64,000 bases of DNA, from contig JAUIMM010000115.1 in assembly GCA_031769625.1 (NCBI GenBank), positions 12,756,501-12,820,500 of the forward strand, given 5' to 3'. This stretch comes from Taudactylus pleione (taxonomy: Eukaryota > Chordata > Amphibia > Anura > Myobatrachidae). The notes under the pieces are model-generated. The model was not told the DNA's origin. It was given only the letters and a program-made list of their open reading frames with translations, and made no database searches. Below, piece by piece: positions 54,076-63,975 of this stretch (positions within the stretch are counted from its first letter, which is position 1; each line of letters starts with the position of its first letter). The translations under genes were made by a program, and so were the position numbers.

Positions 54076-54496
54076 TCACAAATATCTCCATCCAAACCCC
54101 GGGACATCAATCCTGAAAAGATGGCGATTAGCAAACGTGATCCCCGGGTGCCCTTCAACCACACCACCTCTCTCTACCACAGCCCTACCTAAGACTGAAT
54201 TAATCCTCGAAAGCTCCACTGCACCTGGCCTAATTGCATCCCTTCTCTCTAGCCGCAGCACAATATCTGACCACAAAACCCGATAGAATGGCCACCTCTC
54301 CATTAACTCCACCAGATCCCTCCAATTTGACATACACAAATTGTTTAGGCTTGCAAAAGCAAGCCTGAACAAATAGGTCTTCTAACGGGACAAACCCTCC
54401 CTCTAAACCACCTTCAAAATTCTCTTCCCAGCAAGGCTCCATCTCTGAAATCGCTAATCCTCGAAAAATAAGAAATACCTGCTGAAACTTTCCCAA
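54076..54496 (-). pseudogene. SGNH-hydrolase-like domain of DIRS/Ngaro element
   Basis: Minus strand: WRDLVELMERWPFYRVLWSD, IVLRLERRD, RINSVLGRAVVERGG, then GHPGITFANRHLFRIDVPGF. The order (a VLWSDIV block, an arginine-rich helix, then HP and LFR-DGVH-like segments) resembles the hydrolase region I recall from vertebrate Ngaro-type retrotransposons. The expected D and H near the end are altered (FRIDVPGF). Upstream frame 54230-54496 overlaps in another phase. Domain assignment is tentative. Confidence 0.5.
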
Positions 54497-54770
54497 CGTA
54501 CGTGCGCAACCACCCAGCCTTATAGAAATGGAAAACAGAGGCGATCATTATCGGAAACAGTTCCAACAGCAACAAATTCCATGTTAAACCCTCAGCGACT
54601 CTATTGTCGGGCCAGGGATCTGCGCACCAACTGCCACTCAGGAAAGCATTAAAGCCCGAGGATCCAGCTGTGTCTGTGAATAACTGGAGTACCATGGTGG
54701 TAACCAGTGGCACTAACCAAATCCGCACCCCATTAAATCATGGTACAAAAACCTCCCAAACTCAAAGGTC
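54414..54770 (-). pseudogene. RNase H domain of DIRS/Ngaro element
   Basis: Minus strand: LQLFTDTAGSSGFNAFLSGS, then WCADPWPDNRVAEGLTWN and LLLELFPIMIASVF. The pattern (FTDAAGS-GFGA, W-CA-WP, N-LLELFPI) is typical of DIRS-order RNase H. The first catalytic D is retained. The frame ends soon after, through frameshifts. Confidence 0.75.
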
Positions 54771-55081
54771 CCTATGAATTTCACTCGACAAGCGCAAATA
54801 GTGGTGCGGGCTCCGCACCTTGGACATCAATATCTCCAACTTTCTACAAAAACCTCTTCCCACCTGAATAACCCTACAGGACAAATTAAAAAGGCCCAAA
54901 AGCTATTGGGCTTGCCTAAGAGTCACCTTCCCATCCGCAGGCAGCAGCAAAATCTCGTTACACAACACTGAACCTTCTCCGCAGGCAAGCAACACAGGCC
55001 CCCCCCTCCATATCGATCTCAATACCTAGGTAAGAGAGCATGGCAGTTGGCCTCTCAGTCTTATCCACCGCAATGGGAACC
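54770..55081 (-). pseudogene. reverse transcriptase C-terminal part, DIRS/Ngaro element
   Basis: Minus strand from 55081: VPIAVDKTERPTAMLSYLGI, EIDMEGG, then frameshifted KVTLRQAQ-LLGLFNLSCRV, IQVGRGFCRKL and RSPHHYLRLSSEIH. These follow the LGIEIDT, SLLGLLNFACRVI and RRL-PHH-VRL order of Ngaro-type RTs. The N-terminal RT (including the YxDD motif) is cut off exactly where the Gypsy LTR begins at 55082. No tyrosine recombinase was found. Confidence 0.75.
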
Positions 55082-55876
55082 TGTTACGGTTTCCTAGGCC
55101 ATACTGTGTAAACCCCCTAGAACTCAGGCTAGCGAAGTCTTCCGCCAATAACAGCCACCCGTTATTCCCATAGAACTTATCACATTCACCGGTACTTAGG
55201 TGGCCGTCTGGACTTAAACTCGGAGTAGTAGTGGTTTACACAGATTACCTAGCAAGACAAGAGTATGTGAGAGAGTAGGTGCTTGTTAGGATAAAAGTGT
55301 GACTAATACAGCCGGAGGTTTTGATGAAACAGCTATGTTGATGGTGTGGAATAAGAGCCAGCAGTGTGGCTTGTGAGTTGGTGATGTGGCCTGAGAGCCG
55401 GTGATGCAGCTTGAGAGCCAGTGGCGTGGCTTGAGAGCTGATGACGTGTCTTGAGAGTCGGTGGTACAGCTTGAGAGCCGTTGATGCCGCTTGAGAGCTG
55501 GTGGCGAGGCTTGAGTGCCGATGGTGCGGCTTGAGAGCCGGTGGTGGGGCTGGAGAGCCACTGATGCGGCTTGAGAAACTGGAGGAGCAAGGTGAAGGCT
55601 GGTAAGTAAGGGTCCGCTTGGAATTAGGAACAAAAAGAAAACACTGACCATGCAGCAGAGCCGAGGGATCCAAAAGGAAACACTATAGTCAGTGAGGCGG
55701 CAAAAGGTCAGCATGAACAAATAAGAAAATAATCCAATCACGCTGTGTTATGGTTCACATGTGACATCCTGTGGCGTCCATATTGCCTAGCAACCGACGG
55801 AAAGACTCCAGCCGATATACAGGAAGGTGAAGGTATATTGCTGGAGGGAAACAAGTCGTGACCGTGACTTGTAACA
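55082..55876 (-). mobile_element. Gypsy 3' LTR (795 bp)
   Basis: On the minus strand it starts TGTTAC (55876) and ends GTAACA (55082), the TG..CA ends of an LTR with 6-bp inversion. A purine-rich GGGGGGGGGAGTAC lies just upstream, as polypurine tract. It contains a 20-bp minisatellite. It sits at the edge of the Ngaro-like RT. The 5' LTR is not in the window. Confidence 0.8.
55365..55580. repeat. 20-bp minisatellite inside the LTR, ~11 copies
   Basis: Units of the type CTTGAGAGCCGGTGATGCAG repeat every 20 bp with substitutions. Three overlapping 85-151-codon minus-strand frames exist only because 20 is not a multiple of three and the unit lacks stops. They are not genes. Confidence 0.9.
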
Positions 55877-57560
55877 GTACTCCCCCCCCCTTGATGCGGG
55901 GTTAAAAAAACCTCTAGAACCCGGTTTATCAGGAAAATCCGCCAAAAAACCCCTCTTCAGTCTTGGAGCATGAAAAGCACACTCAGGAACCCAGGAACGT
56001 TCCTCTGGGCCATACCCATTCCAGTCAACCAAAAACTGCAAACGGCCTCTGGAAATCTCAGAGTCCAAGATCTTCTTGATAACAAATTCACATTGACCGT
56101 GGACGACCACTGAAGCAGGTCTGTATGGAAATTTGTGTTTGAATTTGACAGAGCTGAAGACTGGTTTTAATAGGGAACAGTGAAAGGTGTTCTTACTATG
56201 GAGAGACTTGGGTAATTGAAGCTTGAAGGCCATTGGATTCACCTAAGCAATGATGCGAAAAGGACCAATAAATTTCGGACCCATTTTCTGAGTAGGTTGG
56301 CGAAGCTAGATATTTTTGGTAGAGAGCCAAACCAAATCACCCTTCCTGAAAGTACATGACCTCTGATGAGTGTCAGCTGGCTACTTGGAGTGGAGAGAGA
56401 CTTTACAAAGAGTTTGATGCACCTTGCTCCAAATGCACCGGAGCCGAGAGACTGAAAGCAAATCAGGCAATTTGGAGAAACTGGATTTAAACGAATTTGC
56501 TCTGGGATGTTGACCAGTTACACAAAAGAAAGTAGAGACTAAAGATGCTGAATGACATGAGTTGTTAAATGCAAATTCCGCAAGAGGCAGATGAGAAACA
56601 CAGTCATTTGGAGATGTAGCAGCATAAATATTGTTCCAGAGACTGGTTGGTGCATTCTGTTTGTCCATTGGATTGAGGATGAAAGGCTGAGGCAGATGCC
56701 TAATGATGAACAGAAGCCCTCCAGAACTGTGCAACAAATTGTGTTCCCCTATCCAACACTATATCCACAGGCAATCCATGCAGGCAAAAGATATGCTGGA
56801 GGAACAACAAAGAGAGCTCTTTGGCAGTGGGCAATTTAGACAAAGCAATAAAATGTGCCATTTTGCTGAAGCGGTCCACAACTGTCCAGATAACGGAGCA
56901 TCGAGCAGAAACTGGGAGGTTGACAATAAAGTCCATGGCAATGTGGGTCCAGGGTTTCTTAGGTATAGAGAGAGGAAGCAACAGACCTGAAGGGGCTGTC
57001 CAAGGCATTTTATTTTGGGGACAAACCTCACATGCTAGGACAAACTCATGGACATCTTGGTAAGAGAAGGCCACCAAGCTGAGCGAGAGAGTAATTGCAG
57101 AGTCTTGATAGTGCTGGGATGACCAAAAGCTTGTCGAGAGTGGAAATCCAACAAAACTGATTTTCTGAATCTCTCTGGAACAAACAAAAGATCAGGAGGT
57201 TTGTCCGAAGGTGTTTCTTACTGACAGGCCTGAATGAGTTCAGCCAAATTCTGGGTGAGAGCAAAATGGATGCAAGAAATGGGAACAATAGGTTCCTCAG
57301 AAATTGTAGTCTGTTGAACTGGTATAAAGATTCTGGAAAGTACATCAGCCTTAATGTTTTTTGAGCCAGGATGGTAAGAAATTATGTAATTAAAACGGGT
57401 AAAAAATAATGCTCAATGTGCATGTCTTGAATTCAGTCTTTTAGCAGACTCAATGTATGATAAATTCTTATGGTCAGTAAGAACAGTAATTTGGTGCTTG
57501 GATCCCTCCAACCAGTGCCTTCAGTCCTCAAAAGTCATTCCTTCAGCTACTCATATAAGC
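55787..57560 (-). pseudogene. pol: Gypsy pol: RNase H end, integrase, chromodomain
   Basis: Minus strand, from 57560 down. RNase H words are [20 protein letters not shown] and [13 protein letters not shown]. The integrase zinc-binding part has [20 protein letters not shown]. The core has [27 protein letters not shown] (D), [13 protein letters not shown] (D) and, in another frame, NGQTECTNQSLEQYL (E), so all three catalytic residues can be read. A GPF-type segment (GPKFIGPFRI) follows, then a chromodomain (EFVIKKILDSE, LQFLVDWNGYGPEERSWVP; 55950-56090). Many frameshifts. This is the chromovirus branch of Ty3/Gypsy. The chromodomain usually steers integration. Confidence 0.85.
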
Positions 57561-59885
57561 TACTCATATAAGTGGTCACACTCTTAATCTTATCTTCCAG
57601 ATTGGATTAGAAGTTTCTGACCTAAATATAAACCCAGTCACGTGGTCAGACCACCACTCAATTCACTTCTCAGTTACAACCCCTCAAAATAGAACTTTAC
57701 CCATGGAGCTGACAAGGTATCGTCCAAGGAGGGGCATGACCCCCAAGGCTCTTGCAGCAATCCTTCATCTTTCTGCTGTAATGGGGGCCTGTGAAGATCC
57801 TTGTTCTCTAGTTCATTACTATAACAGAGTTGTGACAGCTGGAATGGATATCATTGCCCCTATGCATATACGACCCCGCATGTCACACCGTCAAGCCCCT
57901 TGGTTTGACAATGGTGTTAGTGAACTCAAGAAAAGGGGCTGTAGACTTGAATGACGATGGAGGAAGACTAACCTGGTAAAGGATAAGTTAACACTAATCA
58001 ATCATATAGGAGAATATCAATCAACAATCACCCATAAGAAAACAGAGTTCCTTTCAAATGAGATCAAGGCAGGAAACAATTGGCCAGCTCAGCTTTTCCG
58101 TACAGTGGAGATGATTTGCAAACCAGCATGCCTGCAGCTTGATGAAACCCTCTCCCAGTCAAGATGCAATGAGTTTGCAAAATTCTTTGCAGATAAAGTA
58201 TCCTCCATCTGGGCTGGAATCCCCACAGTGCCATCAAAGGATTGCCAAACTGCCAAACTACCAAGCCTGCCAAGGTAAGCCACCTGTCTCTCTGGAACAG
58301 CTTTGACATAATGGATGTAAAAGACATTGCCAAAATTACCAGAATGTTGCGACCCACCACCTGTGATCTGGACCCTGCCTCAACCAAGTGTCTCATAGGG
58401 TGTATGGACATGATTGGCCCTGTAATTGCAAAAATAGTTCAATGCTCTTTGCAAACAGGCATTTTTCCAGAACCACTAAAGGAAGCAATTGTTAGACCAT
58501 TTCTTAAAAAACCTAATTTAGACCCTGACTGCATGACCACCTATAGTATAGACCAGTATCAAACCTTCAGTTTCTAGGAAAGGTCATTGAGAAAGTGGTG
58601 GCAATGCAACTGGAAACTGTCTACCCATGATATTTATGATCCATTCCAATCAGGATTCAGGAGAAGACATAGCACTGAAACAGCTCTAGTATCTGTGCTT
58701 AATGATTTCTGATCACAAGAGACAGAGGTAATTGTTCAATCTTAATCCTTCTGGATCTCTCAGCAGCATTTGATACTGTGGACCACAGGATTCTAATTGA
58801 GCACCTGAAAAATTTCTGTGGACTGGATGGCACAGTCCTTAGCTGGTTCAAATAATTTCTGACTGGCAGAGAGTTTCTTCTGGAGTAAACTCTTCATCAC
58901 CAGTGCCACATCGGATGAAATAATCAGACATCATGGCCTGGTCTACCACTGCTATGCAGATGATACACAACACAACTGTACCTGTCCTTTGCTCCAGGTA
59001 CAAAGGACCACATAACAACCCTAAATGGCTGCCTAGCTGAGCTTCAGGAGTGGATAAGTGCCAGTTGGCTGCGACTGAACACTGATAAATCAAAGGTCCT
59101 TATGATAGGTCACAAGTCAGGGCTACAGCATAGCCAACCAACAGGACTTACGCTTGGGGGATCAGTATTACAAAACACTGAACATGTACAGAATCTTGGT
59201 GTTGTCCTGGATATTGGCTTGACACTTAAACATCAGGTATCAGCCACAATGTTTCATCTGAGGAACATTTCCAGAATCAATTCCCTCAGAAGATCTGCCT
59301 AAAGACATACATGCATTTACATCATCACACATAGACTACTGCAATGCCCTCTACCTTGGACTCCCAGCAAAAGAATTGCACCGCTTGTAGATGGTACAAA
59401 ATGCAGCTGCCAGACTATTAACCAACCAGCCCCGTTCCAGCCACATAACACCCACTCTCTACTCCCTTCACTGGCTGCCTGTCAGATGGCAAATTGTTTT
59501 CAAGATTGGCTTACTAACTTACAAAGCCCTACATGACCATGGTGCAAGGTACCTAAAGCAGCTTCTGATTCCTTACTGTCCCACTCTACTGCGATCCGTT
59601 GATGAAGGACTATTAATAGTACCTAGAATCTCCCGGAAATCGTCTGGGGGTCGAGCTTTCAGTTTTGGGGCTCCAACCTTATGGAACTCACTTCCCCGCA
59701 CAGTTCGAGAGGCCTCCACTCTAGAATCCTTAAAAAATAGACTCAAGACTTACCTCTTCACCCAAGCATTTCATAAATGTCCCTTGTAGCTTATTTTGTA
59801 TTTTGTACTGTAAAGGCAAATGTAAAGCACTTTGAGTCCTTTAGGAGAAAAACGCTATATAAATAAAATTATTATTATTATTTTT
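57561..59885 (+). mobile_element. L2-type LINE, 5'-truncated, inside Gypsy
   Basis: A plus-strand LINE interrupts the Gypsy RNase H region. CTACTCATATAAG occurs twice in tandem just before it, and Gypsy coding resumes right after its tail. It ends GCTATATAAATAAAATTATT with ATT repeats and CACTTTGAGTCC shortly before, the L2-type 3' end. The same tail closes the repeat at 34598-35690. Confidence 0.85.
57600..59789 (+). pseudogene. L2 ORF2 remnant: endonuclease end and RT
   Basis: The endonuclease C-terminal motif WSDHHSI is near 57640-57660. RT words include [39 protein letters not shown] and CYADDTQ (58953-58970), followed by LAELQEWISASWLRLNTDKS. The C-terminal 132-codon open stretch (59391-59789) has AAARLLTNQPRSSHITPTL, SLHWLPVRWQIVFKIGLLTY and LKTYLFTQAF. 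Numerous stops and frameshifts. The RT YADD aspartates are intact. The family reverse-transcribes its own RNA at nicked target DNA. Confidence 0.85.
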
Positions 59886-61385
59886 ACTAATTATTAAAAG
59901 CCCATTTGATAGCGAGTAACTTCCGATTACACACATTGTAATTATGTTCCGCAGTGGTGAACTTGCAGGAGAAAAAAGCACAGGGGTGCAATTTATTGTA
60001 TAGAGCAGGGATGGGGAACCTCCTGCCCGGGGGGCCATATAAGGCCCTCAGAATCATTTGGTCTGGCCCTCGGAGCTTTTTTCTGCTAGCCTCATCTGGC
60101 TAGCAGGGTGCCTAGAATGGCACACTGCAGCCAGAATCTATGCATTGCTACCTGGAGTATCTTTAGGGTGCTTAAAATGGTCACACCAATGCCCTTACAG
60201 CTCCCAGGAGCATCCTGAGGATTTTGACCCCACCCCCATGTGAAGTCACATGGAGGGGACGTGGCCTGCACCAGACCCGCAAATAATGTTTTATATATCA
60301 AAATGGCCCTCGGCAGAAAAAAGGTTCCCCTCCCCTGGTATAAAGGAACCCTCTGGGACAAAACTGCTCTTGCTCCTATCTCAGAGGCATCAACGTCCAG
60401 GATGAACGGCAGATCCGGATTAGGATGCCGGAAAACAGGAGCATGTGTAAAAGCGGCCTTGGCTGACCAGTTGAAAGTGTCAGTTCCCTTTTTAGTCACT
60501 TCCACTATGGGTGCCACAATAGTAGAGAACTAATTGATGAACTTTCGGTAGTAATTAGCAAAACCGAGGAAGTGCTGAATAGCTTTAAGGGTAGTTGGTT
60601 GGACCCACTACAGAAAAGCTTTAAGCTTATTAGGATCTATGGAAAAACCCTGGGAAGATATGGTATAGCCTAAGAAAGAAATCTAAGTGACGTCAAAATC
60701 GCACTTCTCCAATTTAGCGAAAAGATGGTTTTCTCGCAGTTTTTGCAGTACCAGACGAACATGTTGATTCAGTGACTGTGGCAAATGAGAATGTCATCAA
60801 GGTATACTACCATGAAGACTCCCAGAAATTCATGAAGAACATCATTAGAAAAATCTTGATAAACCGCTAGGGCATTGGCTAGCCCAAATGGCATGATCAA
60901 ATACTCGTAGTGTCCTGAGTGAGTATTAAATGCCATTTTCCATTTGTCACCACACTTAATCCGGATCAGATTGTATGCTCTCCGAAGGTCGATTTTTGAG
61001 AAGAAAGTAGCTAGTCAAAGAGGACTGAAATGAGCGGTAGCGGGTAGGAATTCTTGATGGTTATACTATTGAGACCCCTGAAGTCGATGCAAGGACGGAG
61101 GGATCCATCCTTCTTCTCTACAAAGAAGAAACCAGCCCCAAACTGAGAAGAGTGGATGAATCCTTTAGCAAGAGCATCCTCAATGTATTCCTCCATAGCT
61201 TTGTTTTCAGGAATTGATCAAGAATATAACCGACCTTTAGGTAACTTAGTGCCAGGGACCAAGTTGATGGCACAGTTATATGGACGATGAGGTGGAAGGG
61301 CATCAGCCATTTGTTTAGAGAAGACATTAGAGAAATCATGATACTGGACAGGTATAGCTGGAGGAATTTCAGGAACATAATTTAC
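59886..61385 (-). pseudogene. pol: Gypsy pol: reverse transcriptase and RNase H start
   Basis: Minus strand: [41 protein letters not shown] (catalytic YLDD near 60790), KLRENHLFAKLEKCDFDV, TLKAIQHFLGFANYYRKFIN and FNWSAKAAFTHAPVFRHPNP, then FILDVDASEIGARAVLSQR at the start of RNase H. A hAT MITE at 60006 interrupts the RNase H part. Sequence upstream of the RT (protease, gag, 5' LTR) is lost at about 61385. It joins, across the L2 insertion, to 55787-57560. Confidence 0.85.
60006..60337. mobile_element. 332-bp hAT-type MITE inside Gypsy RNase H
   Basis: Ends CAGGGATGGGGAACCTC and (complement) CAGGGGAGGGGAACCTT. 8-bp GTATAGAG / GTATAAAG flank it (59998-60005, 60338-60345), one mismatch. The CTGCCCGGGGGGCC interior is non-coding. 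Confidence 0.85.
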
Positions 61386-61494
61386 CTTATAAAAGTATCA
61401 CTTTTGCACTGATCTCACTGATTTTTCCCTCACTGGGGTTTTGTGAAGGTGGAGACAGATTACAGAGTGTGTGGTGTGTTTGGTTTGTTGCTGG
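61386..61494 (+). promoter_or_regulatory. putative 5' flank of the Myb-like gene
   Basis: CTTATAAAAGTATC is a TATA-like word at about 61386-61399, 95-110 bp before the first ATG. There is no other evidence of promoter activity. Confidence 0.25.
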
Positions 61495-62032
61495 ATGGCT
61501 ACTAGGAAGAGGATAGCGGGTCAGGAGAGCAGTGAGGAGGAGGATAATGTTCATTTTGATCCCCCAGAGTTAATGGAGGAGGTTGAAGAGGAGGAGGAGG
61601 TTAAAAGAGAGGTTGGAGTGTGTGCCCCAGGCAAGGCTAAAACTGGGCGCAATGTGCTCTTCTCTTATGAAGAAAACTGTGCACTGGTGCATGCAATTGT
61701 GCCAGTGTGTGGCAGACTGCTAGGGGCAGAGGCATATCTTGCATCCCTGGCCCACAAGAAGGCTTTATGGCAGGGGGTCTGTGAGGCACTGAATGCTTGG
61801 AGTTCCTGCAAGCGGCGTGTAGACAACTGTAAGAAATGCTTCTCTAATGTCAAAAGGATTTTGAAAGTTAAAATGGCAGAGGAGCTACTTGAAAGCAGGA
61901 AGACAGGGGGTGCCCCAGCAGTTTGCTTCCACTTCACTTTGAGGAGAATATGAAGCAAGTCATCCCACCTCAAATCCTCTCAGGGACACATATTGAGTAC
62001 ACGGACAGGCCATCCACCCAAACAGCAGCTGG
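61495..62032 (+). pseudogene. Myb/SANT-like protein of PIF/Harbinger accessory type
   Basis: First ATG at 61495: MATRKRIAGQESSEEEDN, an acidic region (residues 13-40), then a Myb/SANT-like domain at about 55-125 (FSYEENCALVHAIVPVCGRL, KKALWQGVCEALNAW, RRVDNCKKCFSNVKRILKVK). Such proteins accompany PIF/Harbinger transposases and help them reach the nucleus and the TIRs. Host genes of NAIF1/MSANTD type derive from them. The frame stops at 61950-61952, but a one-base shift near 61938 continues it as EENMKQVIPPQILSGTHIEY, then TDRPSTQTAAG ending at GTGAGTAAG, a good splice donor at about 62030. So it is an exon with one lesion, or the shift is a sequence error. No DDE transposase is in the window. 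Confidence 0.6.
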
Positions 62033-63000
62033 TGAGTAAGGATAAATAAATAATATTTAAAGCCTACATGCCTACTCTCCCGTTTTTAGTGGGAGTCTCC
62101 CACTCTCTAACTCAGACTCCCACTGCCCCGCAAACCTTAGCGCTACTCCCGGTTCTCCACTGACCCCCCTTAAAATATGGACTGCGCATGCGCGAGTCTG
62201 GAGATGACGTGGGGATGCGTAATGTGAAGGCCGCCCACTGCGGGGTTATGGACATCGTTGTTTGGACTGTGCCTCTGGCGGCTTCAGTCGCAGCAACAGA
62301 CATGGTGGACGCGGTAATGGTGGTCTCTTCTCCCCCCAAGCACGCTGGCCCCCAAAGCATCCTCCTCCCAGTGGTCCTCTTCAGGGCCTGGCAATTCTTC
62401 TACCTGCAGCTGTCAGGTTCTCCCTCCGGTGTACTTGGTGGGGTCTTTTTCATTACAGGGATCCCTCTGGTCAGCAGCAGTGTGAAATCCTTTGTGATGG
62501 TGGCTCTTCCCTCCAGTCCTAACAGCAGGTTCCTTAGTGGAAGTCTTGTGGTCTGCAGGCACTCCTCTGGGCAGCCGGCAGCCGATGGGGTCCATCTGCT
62601 CTCCCAGCAGTTCCCGGCTACTGCAGATCAGTCTCAGCAGGGTCCAGTAGACAGGGCTCCTCTTCTGGTCTCCGGCAGGATGGCAGATGAGACACCGTAG
62701 AGAAGGTGTCAGTGTACCAGCTGACAGAGGAGGGGAGCTCTGGCGGTGGCACGCAGTGTCTTCTGGTGAGGTCCTTCTCCCCGCGCTCCACAGTGAGGCA
62801 GTTTAATGTCGCTTCAGTGTTAAGCTCATCTCTTAAGGTGGCAAGTCCAGCATTCACCCTCTGGCTCCATCCAGCGATTAATTCTCTGCTGGCCCCCCCA
62901 GAGTGCAGCTTCTTATACTGCAATTCCCTCTTTAGCACGCATACAGTGTCCGGTCCGGCTCTCCAGGGACAGGGCCGGATTTCCCGCTAGGCATCCGAGG
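62033..63000. other. GC-rich stretch with unassigned open frames
   Basis: After the splice donor, ACATGCCTACTCTCCCG (62068) is a MITE end of the 6862 family. From 62188 to 62940 both strands have frames of 100-170 codons. The minus frame 62618-62938 (LKRELQYKKLHSGGASREL) has an amphipathic start. I recognise no domain. It might be a decayed exon or gag-like piece, or chance in GC-rich sequence. Confidence 0.3.
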
Positions 63001-63250
63001 TGCTCGCCTAGGGCCCGGCGGGACCTAAGGGGCCCATGGACGGGCCCCTTTGCCCATAGAAATTACCCGATCATAGTGTCCAGAGGAGCACTGCGCGAGT
63101 ACCGCATGATGTCATGATGTCACGCGGTCCCCTCTCCTCCTCTCCCAGAGAGTCCAGCTCGGCTGTCTCTCTGTTAAGGAGAGAGAGACAGTACGCGGCC
63201 CGGCCGCCTGCCTGCTATATATATAATTATTATTTATTTATTTATTTCTC
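63001..63250. other. GC-rich interspersed repeat edge, no gene
   Basis: CAGGGCCGGATTTCCCGC (from about 62971), then CGCCTAGGGCCCGGCGGG, looks like the edge of an interspersed repeat. GAGAGTCCAGCTCGG and CTCTCTCC / GGAGAGAG words fold back near 63150-63190. Confidence 0.4.
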
Positions 63251-63251
63251 A

Positions 63252-63360
63252 TCTAGTGACATTGTAAAAACTGCATATATTCAGTAGGTGTCACTAGGTC
63301 AAGACTTGACCTGGTGACACCTACTGGATTTATGCACAGTTTTTACAATGTCACTAGATT
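63252..63360. repeat. ~109-bp long hairpin
   Basis: Left arm ATCTAGTGACATTGTAAAAA continuing CTGCATATATTCAGTAGGTG and TCACTAGGTCAAG pairs almost throughout with the right arm, which ends TTTTTACAATGTCACTAGAT. The centre is CAAGACTTG. About 50 pairs with a few mismatches. Short AGGTGTCACT words recur at 63681 and, inverted, at 63955. Confidence 0.85.
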
Positions 63361-63589
63361 GTATATTATATATAACTTACTGCGTTACTATCTATTGTGA
63401 AGGTCTCCCTCTGTTCTTCCCCCTTTCTTCCCGTCTCACACTATTTTCCTCCTGTCTTCCTCTGTTCATTTGACCCCCATTCTTACCGTCTCACCTATCA
63501 CACTCTGTATGTATGTATGTATATACACACATACATGCACACACACATACATGCACACTCCTTTCATGTATATATTTGTTACAGGATGG

Positions 63590-63622
<33 letters not shown>

Positions 63623-63676
63623 ATCTATGTATATATAATGTGATCTAGAAAGACTCTAGTAACTGTTCATATAGTA
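63361..63676. repeat. microsatellites (TATG, CA, TA)
   Basis: TGTATGTATGTATGTATATA and ACACACACATACATGC-type repeats at about 63508-63555, then a TA tract at about 63594-63622. No gene. Confidence 0.8.
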
Positions 63677-63975
63677 CAGTAGGTGTCACTGGAGCAAGAT
63701 AAGGAACACCTGGCCCTCCCCGTGTGGAAAAGAATTGGCAGCATTCTTTTGTCTCCAAAAAAAACATGTATTGATCACCGATGGATTAAATACATAGTCA
63801 CGTTTCAGGGTCCTAAGACCTTTTCATCAGGATTCAAGAGTGCCGCCTATTCCTTTCCACAGATCGGACAGGTTTCCTTTGGAGAAATAAAACTGTATAT
63901 ATATATATATATATATTGATGTGTGTATATAATATGATGTGTGTGTCTTGCTCCAGTGACACCTACTGCAATATA
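63677..63975. repeat. inverted repeat enclosing a hammerhead-like motif and (TA)n
   Basis: ACAGTAGGTGTCACTGGAGC at about 63676-63695 is mirrored by GCTCCAGTGACACCTACTGC at about 63952-63971. Between them are a Penelope-type segment with the hammerhead-like core and a TA tract at about 63895-63917. Confidence 0.7.
63800..63832 (-). ncRNA. hammerhead-ribozyme-like core
   Basis: On the minus strand CTGATGA (plus-strand 63824-63830), AAA, stem II GGTC / GACC with loop TTAG, CT, then GAAACGTG. The core consensus CTGANGA...GAAA is intact and ACGT could form a minimal stem III, but the base at the cleavage position is G rather than A, C or T, so cleavage is doubtful. Confidence 0.4.

Noticed and set aside
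55245..55741. Overlapping 85-151-codon minus-strand frames
   Set aside because: They are produced by a stop-free 20-bp minisatellite inside the Gypsy LTR.
62188..62700. 170-codon plus-strand frame with hydrophobic stretches
   Set aside because: GC-rich region with frames on both strands. No recognisable family, no start context or neighbour supports it. Left as unassigned.
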